Of a stretch of DNA of 64,000 bases, positions 17,331-26,116 are shown one piece after another; the first letter of the stretch is position 1, and each line of letters begins with the position of its first letter. The stretch is from contig NZ_CP034463.1 of assembly GCF_003955715.1 (NCBI RefSeq), positions 2,976,001 to 3,040,000 on the forward strand, given 5' to 3'. The DNA comes from Streptomyces aquilus (GTDB lineage: Bacteria > Actinomycetota > Actinomycetes > Streptomycetales > Streptomycetaceae). The position numbers and the translations under genes are program-made. The notes beneath the pieces were generated by a model. It had not been told where the DNA came from. It saw only the letters and a list, made by a program, of their open reading frames with translations, and did not search any database.

Positions 17331-17456
17331 GACTTGCTCCTCGTTGCTGTATTCGTGTCTGAGCCGGACGCTCGGAGACCATTCTTCCGCACGTGCACGG
17401 GAGAGGTGAGCAGGGGTGGCCCTAGCGGGTCAACGCGGGTGAGTGGACCCCCCCAA

Positions 17457-17485
17457 GGGGCGCGGGGAACTGCGCGACCAGCCAC
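17457..17485 (+). repeat. 29-bp dispersed repeat, intergenic copy
   Basis: Starts GGGGCGCGGGGAACTGCGCG and is identical over 29 bp to the copy inside trpM (15381-15409), in opposite orientation. It lies in the 196-bp gap between the HGxxPAAW gene and the Trp-associated membrane protein gene. Otherwise that gap shows no gene. Confidence 0.85.
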
Positions 17486-17526
17486 GGTCGGCCCGCACCC
17501 GAAAACGGGTCCTCCCCGGCGGAGCG

Positions 17527-18159
17527 CTACGCCCCCGTGGGGTCCTCGCCCCGATCCAACGCCTTCCACATCTCCTCAGGCCGCTCGGGATCAACGGCCT
17601 TCGCCCGCCGAACCGTCCGAGGCGCCCCGTTCCGCTCGTAGCGCCCGGACATCGCGGGCCACATCCGCCCGTACCGCAGCGCCAGCAACCCGGCCAGCAG
17701 GATCAACGCACCGCCGGCGACGGCGACGTACGGCCACGCGGTGTGGCTGAGACCGTCGACCGTGGCGGCCGCGTCGCCGGAGGCGGACGCCGCCTGTTCG
17801 TCGAGTGCCGAGCTGTCGGAGACGCCGAGCAGCGCCGCGACGACGATGCCGACGCCCGAGAGCGCGAGCAGCGCGGCGACCGCGAAGCGGCCCACCTTGC
17901 GGACGGCGAAGACGGCGACGAGCGCGGCGAGGCCCACTATGGCGAGGGCCGCGGGGACGCCCGTGACGTCGCTGCCCTTGGCGGTCAGCGGGAAGTCGCC
18001 GCCGGCCACCGTCGCGGTGCCCGACGACCACTGTTGACGGGTCGCGAGCAGCGCCACGGCCGCGCCGAGGGCACCGGCCAGCAGGGCTGTGGCGAGGCTG
18101 AGGCGGCCGGCCCTGGCGGGTCCTGCGGCTTCGGAACGGGGGTGAGGAACGGCAGTCAC
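17527..18159 (-). CDS. Trp-biosynthesis-associated membrane protein (TIGR02234-like)
   Basis: This ~210-residue protein has four predicted transmembrane helices. The periplasmic loop after helix 1 contains RQQWSSG, and SHTAWPYVAVAGGALILLAG and RYGRMWPAMSGRYER lie later. These fit the tryptophan-operon-associated membrane family found between trpE and trpC in actinobacteria. Role unknown. GTG 18159 has GGAG 3 nt upstream; GTG 18168 is an alternative start adding three residues. It follows trpE by 61 bp. Confidence 0.78.
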   Translation of the reverse strand: MTAVPHPRSEAAGPARAGRLSLATALLAGALGAAVALLATRQQWSSGTATVAGGDFPLTAKGSDVTGVPAALAIVGLAALVAVFAVRKVGRFAVAALLALSGVGIVVAALLGVSDSSALDEQAASASGDAAATVDGLSHTAWPYVAVAGGALILLAGLLALRYGRMWPAMSGRYERNGAPRTVRRAKAVDPERPEEMWKALDRGEDPTGA

Positions 18160-18220
18160 GTACTCCACTATCGCCCGAACCCCGGGCGAACCGTCACCCG
18201 GGGTTCCTATGAGAAGCGCC

Positions 18221-19699
18221 CTATTGCCCGAGCCGGTTCGCCGTGTGCACCGCGCGCAGCACCGCCGCCGCCTTGTTGCGGCACTCGGTGTCCTCGGCGA
18301 CCGGGTCGGAGTCGGCGACGATCCCGGCGCCCGCCTGGACGTAGGCCGTACCGCCCCTGAGCAGGGCCGTTCGGATGGCGATGGCCGTGTCGGAGTCGCC
18401 CGCGAAGTCGAGGTAGCCGACGCAGCCGCCGTACAGACCGCGCCTGGACGGTTCGAGTTCGTCGATGATCTGCATCGCGCGGGGCTTCGGGGCGCCGGAG
18501 AGGGTGCCGGCCGGGAAGCAGGCCGTGAGGACGTCGAAGGCCGTCCGGCCCTCGGCCACCTTTCCGGTGACCGTCGAGACGATGTGCATCACGTGGGAGT
18601 ACCGCTCGACGGACATGAAGTCGACGACCTCGACCGAGCCCGGTTCGCAGACCCGCCCCAGGTCGTTGCGGCCGAGGTCGACCAGCATCAGGTGCTCGGC
18701 GCGCTCCTTGGGGTCGGCGAGCAGTTCGTCGGCGAGGGCCTGGTCCTCCTGCGGGGTGGCCCCGCGCCAGCGGGTGCCGGCGATGGGGTGGACCATGGCC
18801 CGTCCGTCCTCGACCTTCACGAGGGCCTCGGGGGACGAGCCGACGACGTCGAAGCCGTCGAAGCGGAACAGGTACATGTACGGGGACGGGTTGGTGGCCC
18901 TCAGGACCCGGTAGACGTCCAACGCGCTTGCCGTGCACGGCGTTTCGAAGCGCTGGGAGGGGACGACCTGGAAGGCCTCGCCCGCGCGGATGCGCTCCTT
19001 GATGTCCTCGACGGCCGCCTGGAAGTCCTCGCCGCCCCACAGGGCGGTGTACTCGGGCAGTTCGGAGGGCGGCAGGACGGCGGGCGGCTGGGCCACCGCG
19101 CGGGACAGGTCCGCCTCCATGGCGTCCAGCCGGGCCACCGCGTCGGCGTAGGCCTCGTCGACTCCGGTGTCGAGGTCGTTGTGGTTGATCGCGTTGGCGA
19201 TCAGCAGGACCGAGCCCTCCCAGTGGTCCATGACGGCGAGGTCGCTGGTGAGGAGCATGGTGAGTTCGGGCAGCTGGAGGTCGTCGCGCTCGCCGGGGCC
19301 GATCTTCTCCAGGCGGCGGACGATGTCGTAGCCGAGATAGCCGACCATGCCGCCGGTGAAGGGCGGCAGGCCCTCCTGGTGCGGGGTGTGCAGGGCCTCG
19401 ATGGTGGCGCGCAGGGCGGCGAGCGGATCGCCGTCCACGGGGACGCCGACGGGCGGGGCGCCGAGCCAGTGGGCCTGGCCGTCGCGCGCGGTCAGGGTCG
19501 CGGCGGAGCGCACGCCCACGAAGGAGTAGCGAGACCAGGAGCGGCCGTTCTCCGCGGACTCCAGCAGGAAGGTGCCGGGGCGCTCGGCGGCGAGCTTGCG
19601 GTAGAGCGCGACCGGGGTGTCGCCGTCGGCGAGGAGCTTGCGCGTGACCGGGATGACACGGCGGTCGGTGGCGAGCTTGCGGAAGGTCTCGAGGTCCAT
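18221..19699 (-). CDS. trpE: Anthranilate synthase component I
   Basis: TrpE converts chorismate to anthranilate using ammonia from a TrpG partner, not seen in this window. The protein has 492 residues. The N-terminal region contains the feedback element [16 protein letters not shown]; the chorismate-binding domain has [38 protein letters not shown] and [22 protein letters not shown] 19699 is 11 bp after the hisI stop, so hisI and trpE are probably co-transcribed. Confidence 0.96.
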   Translation of the reverse strand: MDLETFRKLATDRRVIPVTRKLLADGDTPVALYRKLAAERPGTFLLESAENGRSWSRYSFVGVRSAATLTARDGQAHWLGAPPVGVPVDGDPLAALRATIEALHTPHQEGLPPFTGGMVGYLGYDIVRRLEKIGPGERDDLQLPELTMLLTSDLAVMDHWEGSVLLIANAINHNDLDTGVDEAYADAVARLDAMEADLSRAVAQPPAVLPPSELPEYTALWGGEDFQAAVEDIKERIRAGEAFQVVPSQRFETPCTASALDVYRVLRATNPSPYMYLFRFDGFDVVGSSPEALVKVEDGRAMVHPIAGTRWRGATPQEDQALADELLADPKERAEHLMLVDLGRNDLGRVCEPGSVEVVDFMSVERYSHVMHIVSTVTGKVAEGRTAFDVLTACFPAGTLSGAPKPRAMQIIDELEPSRRGLYGGCVGYLDFAGDSDTAIAIRTALLRGGTAYVQAGAGIVADSDPVAEDTECRNKAAAVLRAVHTANRLGQ

Positions 19700-19710
19700 G
19701 GCGGCTGACC

Positions 19711-20106
19711 TTACTGATCCGCGGCCGGTACGCCGGAACCGGCGCCGTCCTTGAGGAGCACGTCGGCGTCGAAGCAGGTGCGCGCGCCGGTGTGGCAGGC
19801 GGCGCCGACCTGGTCGACCTTGACCAGGACGGTGTCGGCGTCGCAGTCCAGCGCGACCGACTTGACCCACTGGAAGTGGCCGGAGGTGTCGCCCTTGACC
19901 CAGTACTCCTGGCGGCTGCGCGACCAGTACGTGCAGCGGCCGGTGGTGAGCGTGCGGTGCAGCGCCTCGTCGTCCATCCAGCCGAGCATCAGCACCTCAC
20001 CGGTGTCGTACTGCTGGGCGATGGCGGGGACGAGCCCGTCGGCGCTGCGCTTGAGGCGGGCGGCGATCTCGGGGTCGAGGGCGGTGGGCGGGGGCGTGCT
20101 GGTCAT
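19711..20106 (-). CDS. hisI: Phosphoribosyl-AMP cyclohydrolase
   Basis: HisI opens the adenine ring of PR-AMP in histidine synthesis, using Zn2+. The protein has 131 residues. The signature [19 protein letters not shown], then [14 protein letters not shown], and the zinc/metal cluster [20 protein letters not shown] are present. It is a stand-alone cyclohydrolase with no HisE fusion. The start is set at ATG 20106; ATG 20115 is also possible, and neither has a clear ribosome site. It is separated from the main his operon but precedes trpE closely. Confidence 0.94.
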   Translation of the reverse strand: MTSTPPPTALDPEIAARLKRSADGLVPAIAQQYDTGEVLMLGWMDDEALHRTLTTGRCTYWSRSRQEYWVKGDTSGHFQWVKSVALDCDADTVLVKVDQVGAACHTGARTCFDADVLLKDGAGSGVPAADQ

Positions 20107-20233
20107 GGGTGCCATTGTGCCGCGCGCCGCTGACAGTTCCGGCGTGGTGTCCACTGATTGGAAAAGGCGGCGCGAAGCGCCTCGGTGAGGGGTGGTGGCC
20201 GGGAGACGGGTGGGCGGACCCGCTACGCGGTCG

Positions 20234-20239
20234 TAGGCT
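20234..20239 (+). promoter_or_regulatory. -10 element TAGGCT, probable leaderless start
   Basis: TAGGCT ends 6 nt before the ATG at 20246, and no Shine-Dalgarno sequence fits between. Transcription would begin at or next to the start codon. No good -35 was seen. Confidence 0.45.
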
Positions 20240-20245
20240 GACGGC

Positions 20246-20881
20246 ATGTCGACTTTCGCCAAGCGTGAACGACTTCTGCTCGCCGATCTCCTGGAAACCG
20301 CCGGCCCCGAGGCGCCCACCCTGTGCGAGGGCTGGCAGACCCGGGACCTCGCCGCGCACGTGGTGGTGCGCGAGCGGCGCCCGGACGCCTCCGCCGGCCT
20401 CCTCATCAAGCAGCTCTCCGCCCGCCTGGACAAGGCGATGGACGAGTTCGCGGCCAAGCCGTACGAGGAGCTCATCCAGCTGATCCGGACCGGGCCGCCG
20501 CGTTTCTCGCCGTTCCAGCTCAAGCAGCTCGACGAGGCGTCCAACATCATCGAGTTCTACGTCCACACCGAGGACGTCCGCCGGGCCCAGGAGGACTGGA
20601 CGCCCCGCGAGCTCGACCCGGTCTTCCAGGACGCCCTGTGGTCCCGCCTGGAGCGCACCGCCCGGCTGATGGGCCGCAGCGCCCCGACCGGCCTGGTGCT
20701 GCGCCGCCCCGACGGCCAGACGGCGGTCGCCCACCGCGGCACGCCGGTCGTGACGGTGACGGGCGAGCCGTCGGAGCTGCTGCTGTTCCTGTACGGCCGC
20801 AAGAGCGCCGCCAAGGTGGACCTGGACGGCGAGAAGGACGCCATCGCGAAGCTGTCCGAGGGCAAGCAGCTCGGTATCTAG
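20246..20881 (+). CDS. TIGR03085-like mycothiol-dependent isomerase-fold (DinB-like) protein
   Basis: This 211-residue protein resembles actinobacterial proteins of the mycothiol maleylpyruvate isomerase N-domain type. The opening [40 protein letters not shown] contains the first His of the expected metal triad (AAHVVVRE); further family residues are [13 protein letters not shown]. No substrate can be assigned. It is the only plus-strand gene between trpE and the his operon and ends 3 bp from the convergent MFS gene. Confidence 0.75.
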   Translation: MSTFAKRERLLLADLLETAGPEAPTLCEGWQTRDLAAHVVVRERRPDASAGLLIKQLSARLDKAMDEFAAKPYEELIQLIRTGPPRFSPFQLKQLDEASNIIEFYVHTEDVRRAQEDWTPRELDPVFQDALWSRLERTARLMGRSAPTGLVLRRPDGQTAVAHRGTPVVTVTGEPSELLLFLYGRKSAAKVDLDGEKDAIAKLSEGKQLGI

Positions 20882-20884
20882 GGG

Positions 20885-22132
20885 TCACTTCGGGAGTTCG
20901 GCTCGGCGCAGGTCCCGTACCAGCAGGGCGACGACCCCGCCGAGTCCGCACACCGCCGCGCTGACGACGAACACCGGCCCCGTGCCCCAGGCCCCGATGG
21001 CCGCGGCGGACAGCGGCATGCTCAGCGGCGCGAAGCCCAGGCTGACGAGTCCGGAGACGGCCGTGACGCGGCCCAGGTAGGCGGCGTCGGCCTGGGTCTG
21101 GAGCAGCGCCCCGCACATCGCGCCGCTGAGCCCGGCGAGGAGCCCGACCAGCACGGCGGTGCCGACGGCGGCGAGGAGGCTGGGCACGAACGCCAGCGCC
21201 CCGATGGCGACGGAGCCCGCGAGGATGGCGTACGCCGCGACCTGCCCGGCGTGCGGCAGCCGCCCGCGCACGGTGAGGAGCAGAGAGGCGGCGCCGGCTC
21301 CGACCCCGAACCCGGCGAGCACGGCACCCATGCCGGAGGCGCCCCAGCCGCGTTCGTCGGCGAGCAGGGTCAGGCCGACGTTGAGGGGGCCGACGAACCC
21401 GAGGTCCCCGAGCGCGATGGCCAGCATCAGCGGGGCGAGCACGCGGTGCCGGCGGATGTAGCGCAGGCCGCTCACCAGGTCGCTCCAGGCGCTGCCCCGA
21501 GGGCTGTCACCGGCCTTGTCGTCGGCGGGCAGTTCCCCCACCCGTACGGACACGAGCAGCGGCACCGACACCGCGATCAGCAGCCCCGCCAGCCCGAACG
21601 CGGCCGCCGCCCCGCCCACCGCCACCCCGAGGCCGCCCAGCGGTCCCCCGACCACGCTCGCGAACCGGATCGCCAGGCCCCGCATGCCCTGCACGCGCGC
21701 GAGCTGGTCCCGTGACGTCACGCGCGCGGGTAGGGCGCCCACGGCCGGCATGAACACGGCGTCGACGGTGCCGAAGACGAACGCCAGCGCGGCCAGCGGC
21801 CACAGCCCGGGGCTGGTGAGGAACAGCAGCGCCGCCACCGCGAGGACGGCCGCGCAGCGCACCACGTCGCTGCCGATGACGACCCGGCGCGGTCCGAGCC
21901 GGTCGGCGACGACTCCCCCGCCGAGCATCAGCACCGCCCGCGGCAGCGCGCTCACGGACATCACGAGCCCGGCCTGCGAGGCGCTGCCCGTCTGGACGGC
22001 GGCCCAGGACAGGGCGATGTAGTACACGCTGTCGCCGACCATGGAGGAGGTGTAGGCGGCGAGCCAGCGCAGGACGTTGCCGTCGCGGTGGGCCTTGCCG
22101 ACATGGGCCGGGGCTACGGCGGTGACCGTCAT
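20885..22132 (-). CDS. Major facilitator superfamily transporter
   Basis: This 415-residue MFS protein has about 12 hydrophobic segments. The loop 2-3 motif appears as GGVVADRLGPRRVV, typical of drug-efflux-type MFS permeases. The N-terminus MTVTAVAPAHVGKAHRDGN is short and soluble. ATG 22132 has AAGGG upstream and follows the regulator stop by 14 bp, so both are probably one transcript under the palindromic operator at 22746. Efflux of a compound sensed by that regulator is the likely role; the substrate is unknown. Confidence 0.85.
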   Translation of the reverse strand: MTVTAVAPAHVGKAHRDGNVLRWLAAYTSSMVGDSVYYIALSWAAVQTGSASQAGLVMSVSALPRAVLMLGGGVVADRLGPRRVVIGSDVVRCAAVLAVAALLFLTSPGLWPLAALAFVFGTVDAVFMPAVGALPARVTSRDQLARVQGMRGLAIRFASVVGGPLGGLGVAVGGAAAAFGLAGLLIAVSVPLLVSVRVGELPADDKAGDSPRGSAWSDLVSGLRYIRRHRVLAPLMLAIALGDLGFVGPLNVGLTLLADERGWGASGMGAVLAGFGVGAGAASLLLTVRGRLPHAGQVAAYAILAGSVAIGALAFVPSLLAAVGTAVLVGLLAGLSGAMCGALLQTQADAAYLGRVTAVSGLVSLGFAPLSMPLSAAAIGAWGTGPVFVVSAAVCGLGGVVALLVRDLRRAELPK

Positions 22133-22146
22133 GACAGGAGCCCTTC

Positions 22147-22734
22147 TCAGACGCGGAACGGGAAGCCGTACACGTGCAACGCGACGTTCTCGCGCCCTTC
22201 GGTGTCGCCGGCGGCCTCGGCGGCCCGGCCCTTCTCGTCGTACTTCCTGGCGAGGGCCAGCAACTCCTCGCCCAGCTCGGACAGTTCCGTCGGGGTCAGC
22301 CGCAGCCAGGACTCCGAGTCCTGGCAGGCCGTGTTCCACTCGGGCCCCCACGCCGCGCGCTCGTCCAGGTAGCGCCGGTAGAGGTCGGCGCGCTGCTCAT
22401 GGAAGAGGCGGGTGGCGGCGGTGTGCGCGGCGGCCTTCTCCGGGGCGTCCCGGAAGTCCGCGTCGCGGATGCTCACACCGTCCGACGACGGCTGCCACCA
22501 GCGTTCCCGGCCGTCACCGGTCTGCGGCTCGGCCTCCTCGATCAGCCCGTGCTCGGCGAGCTTGCGCAGGTGGTAGCTGACCAGGGACACGGCCTCGTCC
22601 ACCTGGTCGGCGAGCTGTGAGGCGGTGGCCACACGGGCCACGGACAACAGCCGGTACAGGTTCGCCCGCAAGGGGTGCGCCAGCGCCTTCAGCGTCCCCA
22701 CATCCTTGATGCGGCGGTTCTCCTTGCTTGCCAT
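22147..22734 (-). CDS. ArsR-like winged-helix transcriptional regulator
   Basis: This 195-residue regulator has an N-terminal winged-helix domain (about residues 10-75: TLKALAHPLRANLYRLL, then VDEAVSLVSYHLRKLAEHGLIEEAE recognition region) and a longer C-terminal half of predicted helices (LTPTELSELGEELLALARKY) that may bind ligand or dimerise. It precedes an MFS gene and sits 12 bp from a 40-bp palindrome that covers its own promoter, so autoregulation is likely. A -10 (TACGAT) 6 nt from the ATG suggests a leaderless mRNA. Confidence 0.85.
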   Translation of the reverse strand: MASKENRRIKDVGTLKALAHPLRANLYRLLSVARVATASQLADQVDEAVSLVSYHLRKLAEHGLIEEAEPQTGDGRERWWQPSSDGVSIRDADFRDAPEKAAAHTAATRLFHEQRADLYRRYLDERAAWGPEWNTACQDSESWLRLTPTELSELGEELLALARKYDEKGRAAEAAGDTEGRENVALHVYGFPFRV

Positions 22735-22745
22735 GCCGCTATCGT

Positions 22746-22785
22746 AGATAGGAAAGAAAAGTTGCGCAACTTTCCTTTCCTATCT
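22746..22785. promoter_or_regulatory. 40-bp palindromic operator over the regulator/MFS promoter
   Basis: Each half is 20 bp: AGATAGGAAAGAAAAGTTGC, and its mirror image with one mismatch. On the minus strand the palindrome contains a -35 TTGCGC at its centre; 17 bp later the -10 TACGAT lies just outside and ends 6 nt before ATG 22734. A bound dimer or tetramer would cover the -35 and spacer, so repression is expected. Confidence 0.8.
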
Positions 22786-22842
22786 CCCGGCAAGAAAGCC
22801 CCGCCCACCTCACCGGCAGCCGGGGCTCCCCTCAGCAGCGCG

Positions 22843-23598
22843 TCACCTCACCGGGTGCCCGGCCCCCCGCAGCGCGTCCTTCACCTCGCCGATCCGCAGA
22901 TCGCCGAAGTGGAACACGGACGCCGCCAGGACCGCGTCCGCCCCCGCCTCGATCGCCGGGGCGAAGTCGGCGAGCTTGCCGGCGCCGCCGGACGCGATCA
23001 CCGGAACCGTCACGTGCTTGCGGACGGCGGCGATCATCTCCAGGTCGTAGCCGTCCTTGGTGCCGTCCGCGTCCATCGAGTTGAGCAGGATCTCCCCCGC
23101 CCCCAGCTCGGCGGCCCGGTGCGCCCACTCGACGGCGTCGATGCCGGTGCCCTTGCGGCCACCGTGGGTGGTGACCTCGAAGGTGCCTTCGGGAGTGCGC
23201 CGCGCGTCCACCGACAGCACCAGCACCTGGCGCCCGAACCGCTCGGCGATCTCGCGGATCAGGTCGGGACGGGCGATGGCCGCCGTGTTGACGCCCACCT
23301 TGTCCGCACCGGCCCGCAGCAGCTTGTCCACGTCCTCGGCGGTCCGCACACCGCCGCCGACCGTGAGCGGGATGAAGACCTGCTCGGCCGTGCGGCGCAC
23401 CACGTCGTACGTGGTCTCGCGGTTGCCGGACGACGCGGTGATGTCCAGGAACGTCAGCTCGTCGGCGCCCTCGGCGTCGTAGACCTTGGCCATCTCGACC
23501 GGGTCGCCCGCGTCGCGCAGGTTCTGGAAGTTGACGCCCTTGACGACCCGGCCGTTGTCCACGTCCAGGCAGGGGATGACTCGGACCGCCAGGGTCAT
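22843..23598 (-). CDS. hisF: Imidazole glycerol phosphate synthase cyclase subunit
   Basis: HisF uses ammonia from HisH to convert PRFAR into imidazole glycerol phosphate and AICAR. The barrel protein has 251 residues with catalytic Asp in [15 protein letters not shown] (Asp12) and in VLSVDARR, and phosphate loops TVGGGVRT and ASGGAGK. Its ATG overlaps the ridA stop (ATGA). It is the last gene of the his operon. Confidence 0.97.
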   Translation of the reverse strand: MTLAVRVIPCLDVDNGRVVKGVNFQNLRDAGDPVEMAKVYDAEGADELTFLDITASSGNRETTYDVVRRTAEQVFIPLTVGGGVRTAEDVDKLLRAGADKVGVNTAAIARPDLIREIAERFGRQVLVLSVDARRTPEGTFEVTTHGGRKGTGIDAVEWAHRAAELGAGEILLNSMDADGTKDGYDLEMIAAVRKHVTVPVIASGGAGKLADFAPAIEAGADAVLAASVFHFGDLRIGEVKDALRGAGHPVR

Positions 23599-23996
23599 GA
23601 GTTCACGGCTCCTCTGAATGCCTCTACTTCGACTTCGACGAGGATGCGCGGGTCCACGAAGCCCTCCACGACAAGGAGGGTCGAGACCGGACGCACCGCG
23701 TCGAAGAGCTCCTTGTGCGCGCGGCCCACGTCGTCCACGTCCCGCGCATGGGTCAGATACATCCGCGTACGGATCACGGACCCGGCGTCCAGGCCGAACT
23801 CGCCGAGCGCCTCGATCGCCGTACCGAAGGCGACCTTGGCCTGCTCGTACGGATCGCCCTCGCCGTACAGCACCGACCCCTTGAAGGACGTCGTGCCCCC
23901 GACCAGCACCCGGTCGCCCACCGCGACGGCGCGTGCGAAACCGAAGGACTCCTCCCAGGGGCTTCCGCTCTGCACCCGCCGTACGGCATCAGTCAT
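23595..23996 (-). CDS. RidA/YjgF/YER057c family deaminase-like protein
   Basis: This 133-residue protein has the RidA fold, which hydrolyses reactive enamine/imine intermediates or serves related roles. Family features are [46 protein letters not shown] and the C-terminal [11 protein letters not shown]. The Arg in VIRTRMYL corresponds to the substrate-binding Arg of active RidA proteins. It lies between priA and hisF with 1-nt and 4-nt overlaps, so it is made together with the histidine enzymes; its target there is not known. Confidence 0.85.
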   Translation of the reverse strand: MTDAVRRVQSGSPWEESFGFARAVAVGDRVLVGGTTSFKGSVLYGEGDPYEQAKVAFGTAIEALGEFGLDAGSVIRTRMYLTHARDVDDVGRAHKELFDAVRPVSTLLVVEGFVDPRILVEVEVEAFRGAVNS

Positions 23997-24721
23997 CAGG
24001 ACACAGCCTCCAAGGCCTCTTCCAGCGTGAACGCCTTCGCGTACAGGGCCTTCCCGACGATGGAGCCCTCGACACCGAGGGGTACCAGCTCGGCGATGGC
24101 GCGCAGGTCGTCCAGCGACGACACGCCGCCCGACGCCACGACCGGCCGGTCCGTCGCCGCGCAGACGTTGCGCAGCAGCTCCAGGTTGGGGCCCTGGAGC
24201 GTGCCGTCCTTGGCGATGTCGGTGACGACGTACCGGGCGCAGCCCTCCTTGTCGAGACGCTCCAGCGCCTCGTAGAGGTCGCCGCCCTCGCTGGTCCAGC
24301 CGCGGCCCTTGAGGGTCGTGCCGCGGACGTCGAGACCGACCGCGATCCTGTCGCCGTGCTCGGCGATGACCTTGGCGACCCACTCCGGGCTCTCCAGGGC
24401 GGCGGTGCCGAGGTTCACGCGGGTGCAGCCGGTGGCGAGCGCGGCGGCCAGGGAGGCGTCGTCGCGGATGCCGCCGGACAGCTCCACCTTGATGTCCATG
24501 GCCTCGGTGACCTGGCGGACCAGGTCCCGGTTGTCGCCGGTGCCGAAGGCGGCGTCCAGGTCGACCAGGTGCAGCCACTCGGCGCCCGCCGCCTGCCAGG
24601 CGAGGGCGGCCTCCAGGGGGGAGCCGTACGAGGTCTCCGTACCGGACTCGCCGTGCACGAGGCGGACCGCCTGGCCGTCGCGGACGTCCACGGCGGGAAG
24701 GAGTACAAGCTTCGAGGGCAT
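23996..24721 (-). CDS. priA: Bifunctional HisA/TrpF isomerase PriA
   Basis: PriA performs the ProFAR isomerisation of histidine synthesis and, in actinobacteria, also the phosphoribosylanthranilate isomerisation of tryptophan synthesis. The barrel has 241 residues with [19 protein letters not shown] (Asp12), [27 protein letters not shown] and VVASGGVSS. No separate trpF occurs in the window, which fits the double role. The start overlaps the hisH stop by one base (TGATG), as does its own stop with ridA. Confidence 0.95.
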   Translation of the reverse strand: MPSKLVLLPAVDVRDGQAVRLVHGESGTETSYGSPLEAALAWQAAGAEWLHLVDLDAAFGTGDNRDLVRQVTEAMDIKVELSGGIRDDASLAAALATGCTRVNLGTAALESPEWVAKVIAEHGDRIAVGLDVRGTTLKGRGWTSEGGDLYEALERLDKEGCARYVVTDIAKDGTLQGPNLELLRNVCAATDRPVVASGGVSSLDDLRAIAELVPLGVEGSIVGKALYAKAFTLEEALEAVS

Positions 24722-25365
24722 CAGAGGGTTCCGATCCAGTTGTTCAGCAGCTGCGCTCCGGCGTCGCCGGACTTCTCGGGGTGGAACTGCGTGGCCCACA
24801 GGGCGCCGTTCTCCACGGCGGCCACGAAGGGCTTGCCGTGCGTCGACCAGGTGACCAGGGGGGCCTTGATCGCCGGGTTCGCGGTCTCCAGGGTCCAGTC
24901 GTGGACGGCGTAGGAGTGCACGAAGTAGAAGCGGGCGTCCGTGTCCAGGCCCGCGAACAGCTCGGAGCCGGCCGGCGCGTCCACGGTGTTCCAGCCCATG
25001 TGGGGCACGATGTCGGCCTGCAAGGGCTCGACCGAGCCGGGCCACTCGTCGAGGCCCTCGGTCTCCACGCCGTGCTCGATGCCGCGCGCGAAGAGGATCT
25101 GCATGCCGACGCAGATGCCCATGACCGGGCGCCCGCCGGACAGCCGACGGTCGATGATCCAGTCGCCGCGCGCGTCGCGCAGGCCCTTCATGCAGGCGGC
25201 GAAGGCGCCGACGCCCGGCACCAGCAGCCCGTCGGCGTTCATCGCCTTGTCGAAGTCACGCGTTATCTCGACGTCGGCCCCGGTGCGCGCGAGAGCACGC
25301 TCGGCCGACCTCACGTTGCCGAAGCCGTAGTCGAAGACCACGACCTTCTTCGAGGATGCGCTCAA
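24721..25365 (-). CDS. hisH: Imidazole glycerol phosphate synthase glutaminase subunit
   Basis: HisH hydrolyses glutamine and channels ammonia to HisF. The class I amidotransferase has 214 residues with the nucleophile in [14 protein letters not shown] and His/Glu in [23 protein letters not shown] is the N-terminus. The preferred start is TTG 25365: it has GGAGG 7 nt upstream and overlaps the preceding TGA (TTGA) in the same way as the other operon junctions. GTG 25371 is the alternative. Confidence 0.95.
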   Translation of the reverse strand: MSASSKKVVVFDYGFGNVRSAERALARTGADVEITRDFDKAMNADGLLVPGVGAFAACMKGLRDARGDWIIDRRLSGGRPVMGICVGMQILFARGIEHGVETEGLDEWPGSVEPLQADIVPHMGWNTVDAPAGSELFAGLDTDARFYFVHSYAVHDWTLETANPAIKAPLVTWSTHGKPFVAAVENGALWATQFHPEKSGDAGAQLLNNWIGTL

Positions 25366-25526
25366 CTCCACACCTCCAGCCTCATGACACCGGCGACGAG
25401 ACACATCGCGGCGCCGATGGAGAGCAGCACGACGAGCTGCTTGGGCATCCCCTGCTTGACGAAGGAGATGATCCCGCCGACCAGGAAGAGGCCGAGGACG
25501 ATCAGGACGGTGGACAGCCCGTTCAC
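25362..25526 (-). CDS. 54-aa membrane protein encoded inside the his operon
   Basis: GTG 25526 overlaps the hisB stop (GTGA) and the TGA overlaps the hisH start, so the small frame is tightly coupled on both sides. The product has two hydrophobic segments ([16 protein letters not shown] and [18 protein letters not shown]) joined by VKQGMPKQ. Function is unknown. The overlaps and membrane pattern argue that it is a real gene rather than spacer. Confidence 0.8.
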   Translation of the reverse strand: MNGLSTVLIVLGLFLVGGIISFVKQGMPKQLVVLLSIGAAMCLVAGVMRLEVWS

Positions 25527-26116
25527 AGCGCGCCCTTCGTGGAGGGGAGGATGCCGGCCGCGCGCGGGTCCCGCTCGGACGCGTAGCGCAGCGCCCGCGC
25601 GAGCGCCTTGAACTGGCACTCCACGATGTGGTGCGCGTTGCGCCCGTACGGCACGTGCACGTGCAGGGCGATCTGCGCCTGGGCGACGAAGGACTCCAGG
25701 ATGTGCCGGGTCATGGTGGTGTCGTACTCGCCGATCATCGGCGCCATGTTCTCGGGCTCGGTGTGCACGAGGTACGGGCGCCCGGACAGGTCCACCGTCA
25801 CCTGGGCGAGGGACTCGTCCAGCGGGACCGTGCAGTTGCCGAAGCGGTAGATGCCGACCTTGTCGCCGAGCGCCTGCTTGAAGGCGGCGCCCAGGGCGAG
25901 GGCGGTGTCCTCGATGGTGTGGTGCGAGTCGATGTGCAGGTCGCCCTCGGTCTTCACGGTCAGGTCGAACAGACCGTGCCGGCCGAGCTGGTCGAGCATG
26001 TGGTCGTAGAAGCCGACCCCGGTCGCCACCTCAACCTTGCCGCTGCCGTCGAGATCGATCTCGACGAGCACGGAGGTCTCCTTCGTGACTCGCTCCACGC
26101 GTCCCACGCGGCTCAT
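25523..26116 (-). CDS. hisB: Imidazoleglycerol-phosphate dehydratase
   Basis: HisB dehydrates imidazole glycerol phosphate. The monofunctional enzyme has 197 residues, with the paired metal motifs [18 protein letters not shown] and [11 protein letters not shown] and the opening [20 protein letters not shown]. There is no histidinol-phosphatase domain, as is normal outside enterobacteria. ATG 26116 overlaps the hisC stop (ATGA). Confidence 0.97.
   Translation of the reverse strand: MSRVGRVERVTKETSVLVEIDLDGSGKVEVATGVGFYDHMLDQLGRHGLFDLTVKTEGDLHIDSHHTIEDTALALGAAFKQALGDKVGIYRFGNCTVPLDESLAQVTVDLSGRPYLVHTEPENMAPMIGEYDTTMTRHILESFVAQAQIALHVHVPYGRNAHHIVECQFKALARALRYASERDPRAAGILPSTKGAL

Noticed and set aside
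18209..19708. 499-codon plus-strand open frame
   Set aside because: Antisense to trpE.
20109..20483. Short plus-strand frame overlapping the start of the TIGR03085-like gene
   Set aside because: Composition is that of a shadow frame, and it is out of frame with the gene that has family motifs.
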